In this document: one piece after another, positions 1-13,489 of the stretch
Position numbering within the stretch: position 1 is the first letter of the stretch
Layout of the letters: every line of letters starts with the position of its first letter
Source of the DNA: Telmatactis stephensoni
Taxonomy: Eukaryota > Cnidaria > Anthozoa > Actiniaria > Isophelliidae
Reading direction: 5' to 3'
Assembly (NCBI GenBank): GCA_029948255.1
Contig: JALIZF010001876.1
Coordinates: 124,001-188,000 of the forward strand
Length of the DNA stretch: 64,000 bases
The notes under the pieces: model-generated
Seen by the model: only the letters and a program-made list of their open reading frames with translations
Database searches by the model: none
Told to the model about the DNA's origin: nothing
Program-made: the position numbers and the translations under genes

Positions 1-76
1 GTTTGTTTGTTTTTTGGTTTGTTTGTTTGTTTGTTTGTTTGTTTGTTTGTTTGTTTGCTTGTTTGTTTGTTTGTTT
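1..76. repeat. (GTTT)n microsatellite
   Basis: Almost uninterrupted GTTT units from the window edge; it probably extends to the left. Confidence 0.95.
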
Positions 77-3000
77 CGTCATTTGTTCGTTAGCCATTCG
101 GCAGTTTTCCGGCCGGTCATCCATCGTGGAATCACCAAAAACCGATCGAGTAAATATCAAGAAAAAACATATTCACTAGTTGTTTGAAGTAAATTACAGA
201 CAACAAAGTTATAAATAAATGAATAAAGCTTTAGTAGCTTAAAGATTAAAGTATACAAAGTCTTTAAGAGAACGACTTGTTAGCTTTTAATCGCATTGGC
301 TTGATGTCACACTCTTGATTAATAATTTTCAGTCGCTATATTTTAGTGTTTCCCTCTTGTTTATATATATGATCCTCTCTAAAACGCATCAAACATTGTG
401 TCCTTTCGAATTCCTAAAAGGATAATGAACCAGCTTTTAACTTCATTTTACATTCAAAGAATTTTAACAAATCTTCATCAATATTTGAAAAACAAATACT
501 AATTTTTGTCAGTTTTGGCACGTTTTCCGCTCAAATTTATCATTCGTGCTAGAGAAGCACACTTCGCTCAATATTACATGACAAAACGTCAAAGGATAAT
601 CCCCCTAAAACAAGACTAGAAATTCGTTATCAGGAATATTACAAATCATGTCAACGGCCTTACAATGTTGCAATATTGAGCTTTCAGTATTAATTTGACA
701 CAAAGAATCTTAGTTTCCTCTGTTTGGTGAACATTTTATGGTGTTTTTGAATCAAAGCCGAATCTAATAGGTATATTTTGCCTGAAGCCGTCTTAATGCT
801 AAAATTTAGATTCACTTTGGGCAATCTTTTTTTGGTATGAAATCATGATATTTTCTAAAGGTTCACTGATTTGAAAAAATAAATAAATAAAAATATAGGG
901 ATAAAAGTTATGTGGTTTGAAACAATCATAGTAATTATATAGAATAAATTATGAGATACATTTATAAATCAAGTTTTAGTGTGAACTACACTAGCCATTT
1001 TTTAAAGAAAATTTGTTTTGGTTATCAACTTCACGGGGAGTAAGAAACATAAGTCATTAACCAATGTCACAAATTTTTGTAAATTTTTGTACATTTTTTT
1101 GTAAATTTTGTAAAATTTTGTAAAGCGAAAATGACCAGGTGACCCTAGGAAAGAGGAAGTATAAAATCAACTGAAACTGACAATTTATTATTGGTTTCCG
1201 CCTATATCGAACTCCTTTATTTCATAAAAAAACTGCATTAAATTTCAAGGCGGCCTCTCAATGTCCTCCATTCATCTCTAAAGACTTTAATTTAGGCGTA
1301 GAATAGCAAACCAGAGTTTCCGATTTCAGATGACCATCTTTCAAACCTTCATTTGTCGAATTCATGTCGTTATCAGCTCGTTGTGATCATTTTTAGGAGT
1401 TACATATGAATTGACAGCTCCATTAGTTTGTTTACGATGCATTTCGAAAAGGAGTCTTTCCCTTTGAAGTGTCAAACTCTTGAATACTGTAACAAATTGC
1501 TTTCGAGACTTGATCTAACACGAAAATAAAATCATTGCGCTGAGACTTCACGCACTTTTAAATCATTTTTTAAATTGTATAGGAAGATAGCACTTTGTCA
1601 CGAGCCCTAAAAATTCGCTCTTCGTCCTCATTTAACGAGGGCTTCACACGCCAAACACAAACCTGTAATTCGCAGCTGTGGGATTGCTCAAAACGTATAG
1701 AATTCGACTACGTTTGACAAACCATCAAATCACGGACAAAGAATCGTCTTTCCGCTCAGTTATGTCCATCAAAATGCAATTGACTTACCTTCTTCGTGGG
1801 AGATCAAAAAATCCCTAGAAAAAGTGTAGTCTTTTGAAAAACTATTTTAGCCATTCATCCATCCAAATTGTTGTCCAAACATTTTTCAAAATCCAAAACG
1901 TTGAATTTTTCAGGTTGAATTAGAAGCTGGGTCTCTTTCGGCGCTTTTAGTACAAGGATATTCTGGGCTGGACAAGCCAAACGAGTACAATGTCTTTATA
2001 GTCTGCCAATAAAAAGCATTCGGAATTGAGTCACAGGTTCTTAGGCGGATATTACATATCATTAAAAGCACAGAGAGGAGCTGTACCTTTGTAAGGGCTT
2101 CAAATATCGTTAAACTTGTCCATTAGACACATTGAACGCTTTTGATTGGCCGAATATCCATTCATCTCCTGGCTCCTCACCTTTGGGCTAAAGAACCCTT
2201 CGTTGTAAGTGATTCTGTGTCCAAGGAAAAGAATTGTTCTAACAAATCAAACCCTGAGATCAAATCACATGTCATATGAGTTCGCGGTCGGTTGCAAAGG
2301 ATCACGTAACGTGATATACCGCAATTTTCACGTAACGACATACACGCGACAACACGTACCGAATATTGTCGCTTTATGTGATAGTTTTCACGCAACATAT
2401 CGCGCGACCGCAGGCAAACAACTGAAATAAAATTTGAAGGTATGAGAATTTAATAAAGATGTCTTTCCCCTAATCTATGATTAGTGTTCATACAGTTCCC
2501 TCCGATTTCCAATAAGACTATGGACTGCTTGAAAACTCGTTTCCCAAATAATGTAATTAATGATGATTTGATTAAAGTCCCTTAAAGGTTTCTATTTTCC
2601 CTGCAGCTAAATTTGGCTGGAAATGAAAGAGATTATTTCGAAAGTGCAGCTTTCCTCACGCACTGGAAGTTCACTAGTCCTGACTGAAATGAACGAAAGA
2701 AGGAATGTTCACCTTGTCTACACGAATCGATATTTCTCGGACTCTTCAAATTCGTGAATTAACAGTTTCGTTCATAAATATAGATCGAAATCATCCAAAT
2801 ACTTCGGAGAGTAAAGAATTTCTTTGAGGGACTTAAATAATTGGAAATCACTGCCAATTCTACAAGTGCAGTATTTGTCATATATGGCAAGACGCAAAAC
2901 GAAGCCGGTTTCTGCTCTGTTACTTCAGGGTTTTTTGACAATTATGATTATATTTTTAAATCATAGTTTCCCCAAAAACACCGGAAAGCATCAACTCAGA

Positions 3001-4162
3001 AAATATCAACCAATTTGATCCATTAGGGGGAACCAGAATGGCAGTGAAATTATTATTTTCACAAAAATTCTGTGGCTTTGATGATACCGACTTGTATGTA
3101 TTAACACGAATTTAGCTGGCAAAAACCATTTTAGTGTTCTGTGCTGCCTTTAGTTTTGGATATATATACCCTTAGCTTGTGGATATATATTCATGGCGTT
3201 TAGTGTGTTTTTATCTATGGACAAGCATTGTAGTGATACCTAATGTGCAATAGGTTGTACTAATGACTAAGACCATTGATAACATATTTCTACATCAATT
3301 TAGGCTTTCTAATTAACTACAAAACATAAAAAAGCCCATTGTTATATCTACAAAATGATTATATTTGTCCGTTTTTGACATAGTCGAAATATGTAATGAA
3401 TCTAAAAAGATATGAACCACGTCTGACTGAAAAGCCACGCGCCAGAGTTCAAGAGCAGTTCATATCGTTTACATCATAGACAACTAGAACTCATGTTCGC
3501 TTTTAAAATAGATGTATTAATAGCACATTGACAAACAAGAGTGTTGTAATTATCGACTCCTGAGTTGAGGTTTTGAGTTTATATATAGTAGGATAGTCTG
3601 GAACTGACAACTAAAATTGTACATTTTCATCTTCACTAAAATGCGATCAGATCACGTTCTACGGTTACATTTGCTAAGATGGAAAGGGATACTGTCAGAT
3701 TAGAGTGGTCGTGGGAGTGTTCTGATTGGCCGTCTGAATCTTTAAAATAAAGACGTATTGAACACGATACCGCAATTAAACCTTATCAACCAAACTTGCT
3801 CATCAAAGTCCAACAAAATTACTAATAGGAGCAGCAGGAATGGGATGTAATTCAGACACAGCAGCACATCTAGAATGGACGACGACCCTGTCCTGCTTTT
3901 GCTTCAAGAAAATTGATATCCTGAAAATCAAATATTGATGATCGGAAACCAGGAGAAAGGCTGTCGTTTTTGTGTATATTGTGATAAAATGTTGTTTCTA
4001 ATTTTGCGATAATGCTGATTTCAGTGAAGATGCCATCAGGTGGTCCTATACAATATTGTACGTTATGCGAGTTTGTCAAAATGGAATATTGTATCACTGA
4101 CTGATACTTAGTCAAGATCAACAACTTGGTTCTAATTATCAGTCAAAAGTGACAAATTTGAA
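77..4162. other. No gene supported
   Basis: AT-rich sequence with only short open frames on both strands. None resembles a known protein and none has splice sites that extend it convincingly. Downstream of ANKFN1. Confidence 0.6.
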
Positions 4163-4605
4163 ACGTTGCGTGACTTGTTACCTCGTGTCACGTGTTGACA
4201 ACGCCCCTTTCAACAAATAGCGTGGAAACTGAGAAGATTAGTGACAAATAAACTTAAAATAAAGTTTGGAGGATGTCATGATGTGTGACTTGTTAATGCG
4301 GTCACGTAACATTGAAAGTGTCACGTGTTGGCAACGCCCCTTTCAACAAATAACGTCGGCATTGAAAAGATCAATGCCAAAGATCGATTGAGACAGGCAA
4401 GCCAGCTTCATAATCATCTGCCAAACAAACTGAAAATATAGGGTGGATCGCAGGATGTCATGATGCGTGACTTGTTCATTTCGGGTCACGCACTAATTAT
4501 AAGTGCCACATGTCGGCAACGCCCCCCTCAGAAAATGGCGTGGGAGTGAAAAGAAAAGATCGACGGCAATAAGAACAGCTAAAAATAATGTCTAGAGGAT
4601 GTTTT
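4163..4605. repeat. Threefold degenerate repeat with CACGTG motifs
   Basis: GTGACTTGTT recurs at about 4169, 4285 and 4467, each followed by a variant of TCACGTGTTGGCAACGCCCC, then TTTCAACAAATAACG and GGATGTCATGATG. Spacing is uneven (about 115 and 180 bp). Confidence 0.75.
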
Positions 4606-5847
4606 TGGGAAAATTAATTAACCATAGGAACCACATATATACAATCAATCAAACATTCTCAACAAGAACTGAGGGTATGTATGCATAAAAACATGACTTA
4701 ATGCGAGAGGTTTTAGATTATAAGAATAAAAATACGGAGTTAACAAAATATAACAAAGGAAATTGGCTGAACACGTAGAAATGTAAATAGAAAATACACA
4801 AAAGTAGGCACGAGTTCTTAAAACTTCCTTAACGTCATGTGAAGTTGAAATGAAACCAGAAGATTAAATGAAAAAAAGAGCAATAAAATCCTTGACATAG
4901 ATTAAAATCTTTTATCAAAAATTGACATTACGATGAACCATAGAAACTGCTCCCAAAACAAATTTAAAACTGATGGACTAAAACGATACCAAAATAATCA
5001 AAAAAAGAAAAAAATGGAACTAAGCGACCAAGTCATGAATCTCTTTATCTCCAAAACAAACAAAAACAACCAGAGGTATAGAGAAAAAAAGGATGCGAAT
5101 CGGAACTCGAAACGAAGAACGTCTGAGTACTTATCATATGCTTAAGCCTTCTCTTTGATTAATGTTGTTATTATACTGCTAAAACTCATCATAATGTCAT
5201 AGCAATACCATTACAAAAGGTGCCGACATAAGCGATAAGAACACAAACAAAACACCGCACGGACATGCGGCAAGGACTCTCTAACATTCATTTTTTAGCG
5301 AGCCTTATTTCTTATAAACAGATAATGATTGAGCGAGATCAGATACTCAAGCAATTAGAGCCATCTGTAAAGGAAGCACAACACAGGAATCCCAATTAAA
5401 AACAAATTAATGCCAGAGACCTGGGGCGAAGTTCGTCTGGTAGAGGTTTTCCGGTTAGCCTGATTATCTTGTGTCAAGGTAAGAGCTATTAACCAAAGCC
5501 GAAGGCTAATAACATTCGGCGAGACAGAATTTCGGATAAAATGCTTTTAGTCTCACTGTGGAATAGTTCGATATATGTAATTATAAATTTGCATCGTCTA
5601 AAATAAATTTGACTATTGTCTAAAAAAATGAAACAACGCGCCAAAACTAATGGTCTTGGTAGTGGTCCCCGAAGAGTCACATCCCCACTCCATCCCCTCC
5701 CCCCTACCTCCCCTCCCTAATATCCTCGGTGGGCCGCTATACAACAGGCTATGGAGCCAAAGTATTCCTTTAACCACAAAATAATAACGTATTCACAAGA
5801 TGAGCCAACGTGTTTCCACGTGATGAATGGCGAGGCGAGGGTAAACG

Positions 5848-5946
5848 GAGCTTCTAGCTCATTGTAGTGTAAATTTGCGCGCAAGGTTTTGTACACAGCA
5901 CTTGACCAATGAACTCAAATTTGCGCTACACTGCAAGTAGCTTCTT
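5848..5946. mobile_element. Weak inverted repeat
   Basis: GAGCTTCTAGCTCATTGTAG, TGTAAATTTGCGC against GCGCTACACTGCAAGTAGCTTC with CAAATTTG; imperfect arms of about 35 bp. Confidence 0.5.
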
Positions 5947-7368
5947 TTCTGGTAAGCTCTCGTCTAGAAAGTGGAGGTTGTATCGCCGCAAAAATGATCC
6001 TCGAGTCGCCCCTAAAGTGATCCCCAGAAAAATTTTTGGTCTGGACTATTGCGACTGTGGATCACTAGTTTGTTGACCGCAGTGAGCGGAAGTCAACTAG
6101 TTTCGTTAGCCTCTACCACAAGGGTAGGGGTGAGTGTCACTCCTATCCCAACTTAAGCCCAACATATATGCAATGCTGGTACTCATTTATACACGTATAA
6201 GTAGCCTGTTCAAGGACAGAAAGCAAGGGCTCGAACTCTTTCACTTTCATCAGTGTTGCATAAATTGATTGGCATTTCATAATATTGCAAAATATAATAA
6301 CACTTTCAAATTACCTGCTTAACTCTTTTGCTCTGAGTTTTTGTTGATGCCGTTCACCCACTTTTAGGTTCAACCGGTTGAGCTGTTCTTCCCAAATACC
6401 AAACTTATTGCAACAGTAGCGATATTTTAAAGGTAAATACCACGTTGTTCATCCTTTACCAGCTACAGTCGATGCTAATGAATAAATTCATAAAGTTTTG
6501 TACAGCGCATGAAAGCCAGTAATTAGTTTTTCACGGACTAAAACGGGCAGCCGTCCAAACGTTTCCCTAGGGATGTTATCACCAAAGAAACGTCTCCTGT
6601 TTGACATGAAAACTCAGCTCGTTTGCTCCAGCTGTACGGTTCTTTTAGGTCCGCATATCATCGGTACTTTGTTAGTCATTGTGTACGTTCCCAGAGCTAC
6701 AGTCGTGTTAAATACCTAACAAAGAGGAAATATTTTTGAAGGAAAGGGAGAGGGAGAGGTTATCGCCAACCCGACATATTAAAACTCGGTTGTCGTTTTA
6801 TGAAGTGAATATGTCGTTGTCGTTTTACATCGGATATGCCAGTCACTGTTGACAGTTATGTCGGTCATGAACTGACAATCAAGTGAAGTAATTGGAAGGG
6901 CTCTCTGTGGTGGTAGTCTAACAAATGACCAGAAATATGTCACAATATATCACTCACAACATGAGAACAGTTTTAATTACATTATGCCTCGTTCAATACA
7001 AAACGCTATGCCACTGGGTTAGACTGGTTTGTGTAGAAACCTGTACAATAATAGCGTTCTCATCAAAATGCGCGCACGCTCTTGTGAAATAATGCTTGCT
7101 TAATGGTACAACATCTGGCTTGTCATAAATACCCTCGTTCGTCTATTGTTTAATTGATAAACTTTCCAGCCTGAAGTTTAATTAGGTTAAGAATCCATAA
7201 ACCTAGATTACTTTTACTTATATTCTCCCATTTGTCTAGCTTAAGTTGGTTCAGCGTCGAGCTTAATTATGACATTCGCGTGTAGATGTATCATTTCTCA
7301 TCATCTTACTTGTCCTGTTTATGCAGATGAGGGACTTTATCAAGAAAAACAGTCATTTTGCAATGATT

Positions 7369-7488
7369 CCCAGGAGAGTGAATTGAACAAAAGACATGAC
7401 AGCCATGTTGGTGGTTTTAATCTTGATTTTCATTTATCAAGACCGCCAACATGTCTGCCATGTCTTTTGTATATACATTCTCTGGGGA
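7369..7488. mobile_element. Inverted-repeat element
   Basis: CAGGAGAGTGAATTGAACAA, AAGACATGACAGCCATGTTGG pairs with CCAACATGTCTGCCATGTCTT, TTGTATATACATTCTCTGGG. Two arms of about 58 bp around a short spacer. Confidence 0.8.
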
Positions 7489-7967
7489 ACTTTTACAAAC
7501 TAAGAATTGAGTTGCACGAGGCAAGACAAAGTTCCAGTAATTCTCCACGTCAGTTATATGTAAACACTTGTCTTACTGGTGGTCTGCGCATATTAACTAC
7601 TTGAACATCAAATTCAGTTACAGTACACAATGAAAAATAAAATAAAAATAAAATAAAAGAGAGAGAGAGAGAAAAGAAAGCACAAAAGGTAAAACACGAA
7701 AAGGAAAATGATATAAGCTAAAGAAAAGGAAAGGCAAGAAAAGAAACCGATTACTTAAGTCGGGAAAAGAGAAGGAAGAAAAAGATTTAAACGTTTTAAT
7801 TCCTCTCTTATATGTTCGATTTAATTTAGATTTAATTTTCAAGATTTTGACAGACCAACTGCATGCTCTCATCACACATTAACCATACAGTCGACAAGAA
7901 TATGACACTTCTTTATGACATTTGGGTAATCCCGAACAGGCTCATTTTCAAGGAATTTCTTCCTCCC

Positions 7968-8019
<52 letters not shown>

Positions 8020-8030
8020 GCAACAACAAA
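7968..8030. repeat. (CAA)n microsatellite
   Basis: About 20 CAA units. It creates poly-Asn and poly-Val open frames that are not genes. Confidence 0.95.
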
Positions 8031-8471
8031 AACCAAACAAACGAACGAACTAAAAGTCGCATCTACACAAGCAAGTTTTCCAGACCTTGACAAGGAAAAT
8101 TTCATTGTTTCTTTGCCATAGCGACCTCAGTTGTCAAGGAAACTTGTCAAGGCAACGATTTGCTCTTGTACTATAAGATTTCGTCCAATCATAGACGCTC
8201 AAAACAATAGCCAAGAAATGCTTTCAATTTGCCATGTTCCCCACATAGAACTTCCGCGTTTCTTAAATTAAAGGAAGGCTTTCATGAAAAGAAAATCAGA
8301 TATTGAATAAAATAGAAAAATATGTAGTTAACTTTTAAAGTTATGGCCGATTTTCATGTTTTTACCAATGAGGTGGTCGGTTTAAACAATATACAATTAA
8401 CACCTTTCTGCATTCCATTGCCGTTTCCTAGCCTTGCCCCGTTCTAACTTGGACCAGTTTTGGACCATTAC

Positions 8472-8606
8472 TTAGGGCCCGATCACATGAAGGCGAGTTG
8501 TCCCTGGTAGCAGGAATAACTCTTTTGTTTTATCTTCCCTGGGGGACACGAAACATAAGAGTTATGCTACCAGGGACAACTCGCCTTCATGTGAACGGGC
8601 CCTTAA
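8472..8606. mobile_element. Palindromic MITE A, copy 1
   Basis: Inverted halves starting TTAGGGCCCG..CACATGAAGGCG and ending CGCCTTCATGTG..CGGGCCCTTAA, with the inner palindrome GTTGTCCCTGGTAGCAGG / CCTGCTACCAGGGACAAC. Two more copies occur at 16505-16617 (half) and 31712-31850. Nearly perfect stem, about 135 bp. Confidence 0.88.
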
Positions 8607-8884
8607 ATTTCGAAGAAAGTAATGCAAACCAGCATAAATAAAGCGTACTTAACAAAACTACGACATTCTTTAAGTAAATATCTCATTTATTTCTATTTTT
8701 AATAACTCCAGCACAAACTTGCAATAAATAGAACACTGCCAACAAATAAAAACTCAACATTGATCTATATCATACTTTGACAAGGGATCAGATAGGATTA
8801 GGGTCTTTTGACCAGCTATAAGACCACCAGAAGGAATTTTTCTGATTGATGATGATGTTCTAGAGGCTCGTGCGATAAGGATAA

Positions 8885-9009
8885 AACCATGACAACATGG
8901 ACAGTTTATGCACGTCAACCATGACAACATGGACAGTTTATGCACGTCAACCATGACAACATGGACAGTTTATGCACGTCAACCATGACAACATGGACAG
9001 TTTATGCAC
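8885..9009. repeat. 32-bp tandem repeat
   Basis: The unit AACCATGACAACATGGACAG plus TTTATGCACGTC starts at 8885, 8917, 8949 and 8981: four almost identical copies. Confidence 0.92.
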
Positions 9010-9280
9010 AGAAATGCTCACCTCGGTTTCTCATTACTGATTAAAAATCTAAAAGCAGTGCTGATGACGAGGAGATAAGGGAAACATTATAACGTGCAAT
9101 ATTGCCATGCAATTTCACTGATTTGATTACGAGCAATTCAGTATGAGCCCTGCTGCAATATAGAGGCTTAGTACCTACACGAGAAGACGGCCATGTTGAA
9201 TTGCAGGAACAATAACACATTTTAAATTATAAACAATCTCAATGGTCAAGGAAAACAGCCTCTTTTGTTCATCCAACATG

Positions 9281-9622
9281 GCTGTAGCTTGCGTTGCATC
9301 CGGATTTTTCTCTTGTTTAGTTTGCCTGCGAAAAAGAGCCAGAAGCCATGCTCTGGACCCCCTGCAACTTACAGTTATATATAATAGATGCTGATTGGTT
9401 CTCAGGTTCTCCCATTGGATATCGGTACGATCGCACGTGGTCCCAAGCTTTCGCGCCAAACTTCGAGTATCCAATGGGAGTTCGTGTAAGAATGAGCATC
9501 ACTAAGGATCAATCAGAATCTATTAAAAATAATCGTGTAAGTCGCAAGGGGTCTAGAACATGGTTTCTGGCGCCATTTCGCAGACGAACTAAGCGAGAGA
9601 AAAGTCCGGATGCAACGCTAGC
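9281..9622. mobile_element. Long inverted-repeat element
   Basis: Left arm GTAGCTTGCGTTGCATCCGG, TTTTTCTCTTGTTTAGTTTG and GAGCCAGAAGCCATGCTCTG pairs with a right arm ending CTGGCGCCATTTCGCAGACG, AACTAAGCGAGAGAAAAGTC, CGGATGCAACGCTAGCT. Arms about 140 bp, imperfect. Confidence 0.82.
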
Positions 9623-10163
9623 TAAACACGGACGATGTTTTGCTTGCTCAGGCGACGCGATGTTTTGACACCACCACCGTTACAATTTTGTGCACCATAT
9701 TTGTTTATGAAAACCAGTCCTTCATGTCACGTCGCCTTTATCGCCAGCATTTGCTACCAGTATTTGTCCCTCTTTTAGCTACCACGGTGGTGATTTCAAA
9801 AAATCGTGTCGCCTTAGCATGCAAAAAATCGCTCGTTTAGCTGCGGCTGTTGTCATGTCAAGATGTAGAGGCTGTACTCAGGTTGGATTAGGATCACTTT
9901 TAGTAGCAATATTTCTGCAACGTTTATCACTTTTACAAATATTTTCAAGCACCGATATAGTGATCGAGTTTATAGCAAGGATTCTACTCTTGGAATTTCT
10001 CTCGATCGTTACATGCAGCATCTGTAACGCAATCTATTCTGTCACGCAGTACATCTAACTTCCCACACTGTCACACATTTTCACTTAATAGTAATGTATA
10101 TAGATTTTGTATCTCAAACACTCTTCTTAAAACCGAGATTTTTTGTAGATTTGTCTTCAGATT

Positions 10164-10169
10164 TTTATT
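10164..10169 (-). promoter_or_regulatory. Candidate poly(A) signal of ANKFN1-like gene
   Basis: AATAAA on the minus strand about 410 nt after the stop codon. If used, the 3' UTR would contain the whole palindromic element at 10330-10559. Other AT-rich sites nearby could serve instead. Confidence 0.4.
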
Positions 10170-10329
10170 TAAGATCTAAATTATTGTAATAATGACGAAG
10201 TCAAATTGACTTGACTCATATCTCTGAATATTTACATGTCATTCATAATTTCGTGGTATCTGTCCTCTTTTCGAAGATAGAAATTTCAATATGAAGATAG
10301 AAATTTTTTTAAATAAACATCGAATATTT

Positions 10330-10559
10330 GGGGCCTGGGCGCTAAAGAAGTCATGTGACCATGACGTCATGATTCTCATTTTCCATTTTCGTAGTGTATA
10401 AAAACTGCGTATTTGTGACGTAAAATTAAAAGCTCCAGTCACATTCCGATTATGGCAATACAAAACTCGCGCATGCACTTTAGGTACATGATCAAGTTAT
10501 TTCCATATATGGAGATTAGAACACGCATGCGCGTTACAACCTTTAGCACCCAGGCCCCA
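10330..10559. mobile_element. MITE in the ANKFN1-like 3' UTR region
   Basis: Terminal inverted repeats GGGGCCTGGGCGCTAAAG and CTTTAGCACCCAGGCCCC. It ends 19 nt downstream of the ANKFN1 stop codon, so it is probably transcribed as 3' UTR. Confidence 0.82.
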
Positions 10560-10578
10560 GCGGCCGGTAGTTTTACTA

Positions 10579-13489
10579 TTAGACACTTGTAAACTGACCG
10601 AAATTTGTAGCTGCCATTGCAGACGATTTTAACCTCACAAACAGCTTTCCTCTTTTCCAGGGATTTTGAAGTTCAAGTGGTTTGAAGTCATCTTTAAAGC
10701 ACTTCTCTTGTGAGCCTACAACGGCTACCAGGCAATAGTTCTTATAAGTGTCTTCTTGGATGTTTTTACAAAACTTTTTCCGATCCTCGCAGGTTTTTTC
10801 GAGTTCTCGTATAACCATGGCAACGACTTCACTTGCTGTCGTTAGTGGAGTTATGCAAAGCTGAAAATACGAGCACAATTGTTCAACCAGAAGAAATGGT
10901 TTTACTGCCGAATACACGGTTTAACACTTGCACAGCATTTTGCCAGTTAATAGTAACACATGCAATACTGCTGACCTAATGATATGCAGTTCCATGTATT
11001 GTTACGCCGTGTATCCAAGCATTCTGTCGTATACTACGTAACAATAACGTGTAGTGCTACATAACATAGAGTGCTTTGGCATGGGCGACTTCATCCCGGC
11101 TGGGTTCGTCCCGCAGGTTGAGGTCGTCCCGCGGGTTGAGGTCGTCATGGGACGAGTATCAGCCCAGAACGAAAAGATCTTCATGTCGTCCCGCGTAGGA
11201 AAAACTCATATAAAAGTAAATGAATTCTCGTCTTAGCCTTCACATAAACGTCTCATCCCAAAAATCTTTTATAACATAGCTACGATATAACGCGAGCTCT
11301 GATTGGTCGAATAGCGTGCACCAAATTCCCATAGCTGCACGCTGCGCATGTTGATGAAGTAATTGAGGACAAAATTTAGCTCATTTCTCAGCTGGGACGA
11401 AATCGTCCATGTAAACACACCCATGTATTGACTTATAAACACCAATAATGTTAAGATTAATGATTCACAGAACATGAAGAAATGAAAACGTGATTAGCGC
11501 AAAAGATTTGCTGGTCATCATGCAATTTGACAGTGATTGCAGAGACGATTATGTGCGGTATTATCGTTAATAGAGTGATTTGGCAAACACGACGTGAAAG
11601 AGGACGCCGCGCGCGCTGACAAATTTTGTTCGAAATGACCGTTGACGTCGCCGACTTCAAAAAGAGGACGTGAAAACAAGCGAAATGGCGTCCTGAACGT
11701 GGCGTCGCGACGTTGTCACGGTAGTAACACGACGAATGCGACATATTCGTTATCTGATGTCCTGTTTCCGCTTCAGATCGCGTGTGCTAAATCACGCTAA
11801 TATTAAAATTACGTGCAAAAAAGCGACCAATTTGAATAACCGTATTGTTCTGGACTGAACAACCTCTCTTTCGTGTGAAAACACTTTTGTGTTTCCACGT
11901 GAACTCAAGGCTTGTCAGTCCAGAACAATGACAGTTCAAATTGGACGCAATATTTCGATTCGCAGTCAATAAAGGATATGAATTTATTTTGAAGTAGATT
12001 ACTAGGTCTATCTTAAGTGTTCTTATTCTTTGATTGAGAAAACCTTTCTAACATTCTTCTTGAAGATGACTAATCACAGTACAAAAGCATAAACGATCGT
12101 TTTATATTGCTTGTATAAAATATTTTTACAACGTTTTTGTGCGAGCCATGTCTCTGTCCTCTGATATAAACATTGTAGCCAGCCAATCAGCGTGTGCGTT
12201 ATATCTCATATATGTCTCTCGCATGTCTCTCTGTACTGTGATATGTATACCGCACAATGGGAGATGTCGAGCGCAAGAAAAGCAAGCTTAGGATCACGAG
12301 GTGTGTTATGCAATCACCGTGCGCTTTATATATATATATCTCCAATATTTCATGATGGATCATTTTAAATGTCCGTGGCCCTTCGCCGACTTGAAGCGCT
12401 TTTCCAGTGAGCGAGGACGCCTTCTACTCCCCCTTCAACAGGGTTTTATCACTCGTGTAGGTCGAAATCAGAATGAAATCACGGAAATTGGAGTTCAACG
12501 GAGAGCATGTCGCCTAGTATATAGAACGTGTGGACATATATGTTTGGGAGAAAAGAGAGAAAAGGGAAATAGCTCGAACCACTCCCCAACGGCCACCTTG
12601 TGGACAGCTAGACCAGATGAAGAGGTGTACAGAAATGAGTTTCAGTATACAGTAAATGCATGGATCAGGTCCATATTGTGGACGGAAGATGCTGGCCTGT
12701 TTCTAGAGAGGTGGCCTTTAGTAGATGTTCGACTTTAGGTTATTCCAGGACCAAAATGACTAGTGAAGGCTTTATTTTTAAGGATTTCCCGTTTGAAAGT
12801 CGGTATGCCTCAATTTTAGTGAAAATTAGAAGTTAAATTGTTCTAGAACACACAACAGTTTTTACCCAGATCGGCGAAAATTCTTGATTGAAAAAATCTG
12901 TGTATGTTTACAATTACGATCACCGGTGCAGTGCTCTCTCGACCTTGAAGGATATCAGTCTTGCGCGCTTTTATGGATTTCCTGTGTGAGTATCAGACTG
13001 CCTCAATTCTAGAAATTCCTGTTCTAGATCACACAAAGAGCTTTTTCTAAAAAAATAGCAATAAAAACTTTGATGTTTTGACTCAAGTGTGGCCAACTCT
13101 GCTTCGCCAAAGCGCACGTAATTTCTTCAGTTCCGCCTCTCACCTCCCTGCTTCAACACAACCGTGTTTCGACTGGTCACGCAATGATACTTGCGGTGTC
13201 GAGCTTGCGTTGCGTGACGAGACTTAACACGGCTGCGCAGTTGCCAAAATAATTGATTTTGAATTTGGCTTGCCCATCTTTCTCCAAATGAGACGTCGTC
13301 CTTTATTGAAACTCGGATTACATTTAGAGCTAAGGCTTTGTTAATAAAGAATTAGGCACATTAATTGATTAAGAGGGTAAAGAGTTAAAAAGAATTAGTT
13401 TAATACCGTAACTTCTGCGCCAGAAGGTAAACCAGTTTCTCGCGTGGAGAAGACTTTGACCACGCCCTCTTTGGGTTTGGAAGCGATAC
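10579..13489 (-). CDS. ANKFN1: ANKFN1-like exons 29-30, Ras-association-like domain
   Basis: Exon 29 (13489-13407) encodes [19 protein letters not shown] and exon 30 (10860-10579) continues [20 protein letters not shown], then [37 protein letters not shown] and a short tail to the TAA at 10581-10579. The order (beta hairpin with a threshold of Thr residues, helix beginning ASEVV, then CLVAVV, ending with a W/R strand) is that of an RA/ubiquitin-like domain, which NMF9/WAKE proteins are reported to carry at the C-terminus. Binding to a small GTPase is inference. The 2.5-kb intron between the two exons was bridged because both phases are zero and the sequence reads continuously. Confidence 0.88.

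Larger units (their letters stand above)
4606..10163. other. No gene supported; repeats only
   Basis: Apart from the inverted repeats, the CAA run and the 32-bp array listed separately, I see no coding sequence. Short frames such as 7269-7604 and 9640-10058 overlap inverted repeats or lack any recognisable motif. Confidence 0.6.

Noticed and set aside
1914..2013. Possible plus-strand terminal exon (acceptor TTTTTCAG, about 33 codons, stop overlapping AATAAA)
   Set aside because: Too short, no upstream partner exon and no similarity recognised.
7863..8105. Poly-Asn and poly-Val frames
   Set aside because: Translation of the (CAA)n microsatellite.
8885..9009. CRISPR-like spacing of direct repeats
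   Set aside because: The 32-bp units are contiguous with no spacers, and the genome is eukaryotic.
12301..12738. 145-codon plus-strand frame
   Set aside because: Begins inside dispersed repeat D, lies in an ANKFN1 intron on the other strand and has no recognisable motif.
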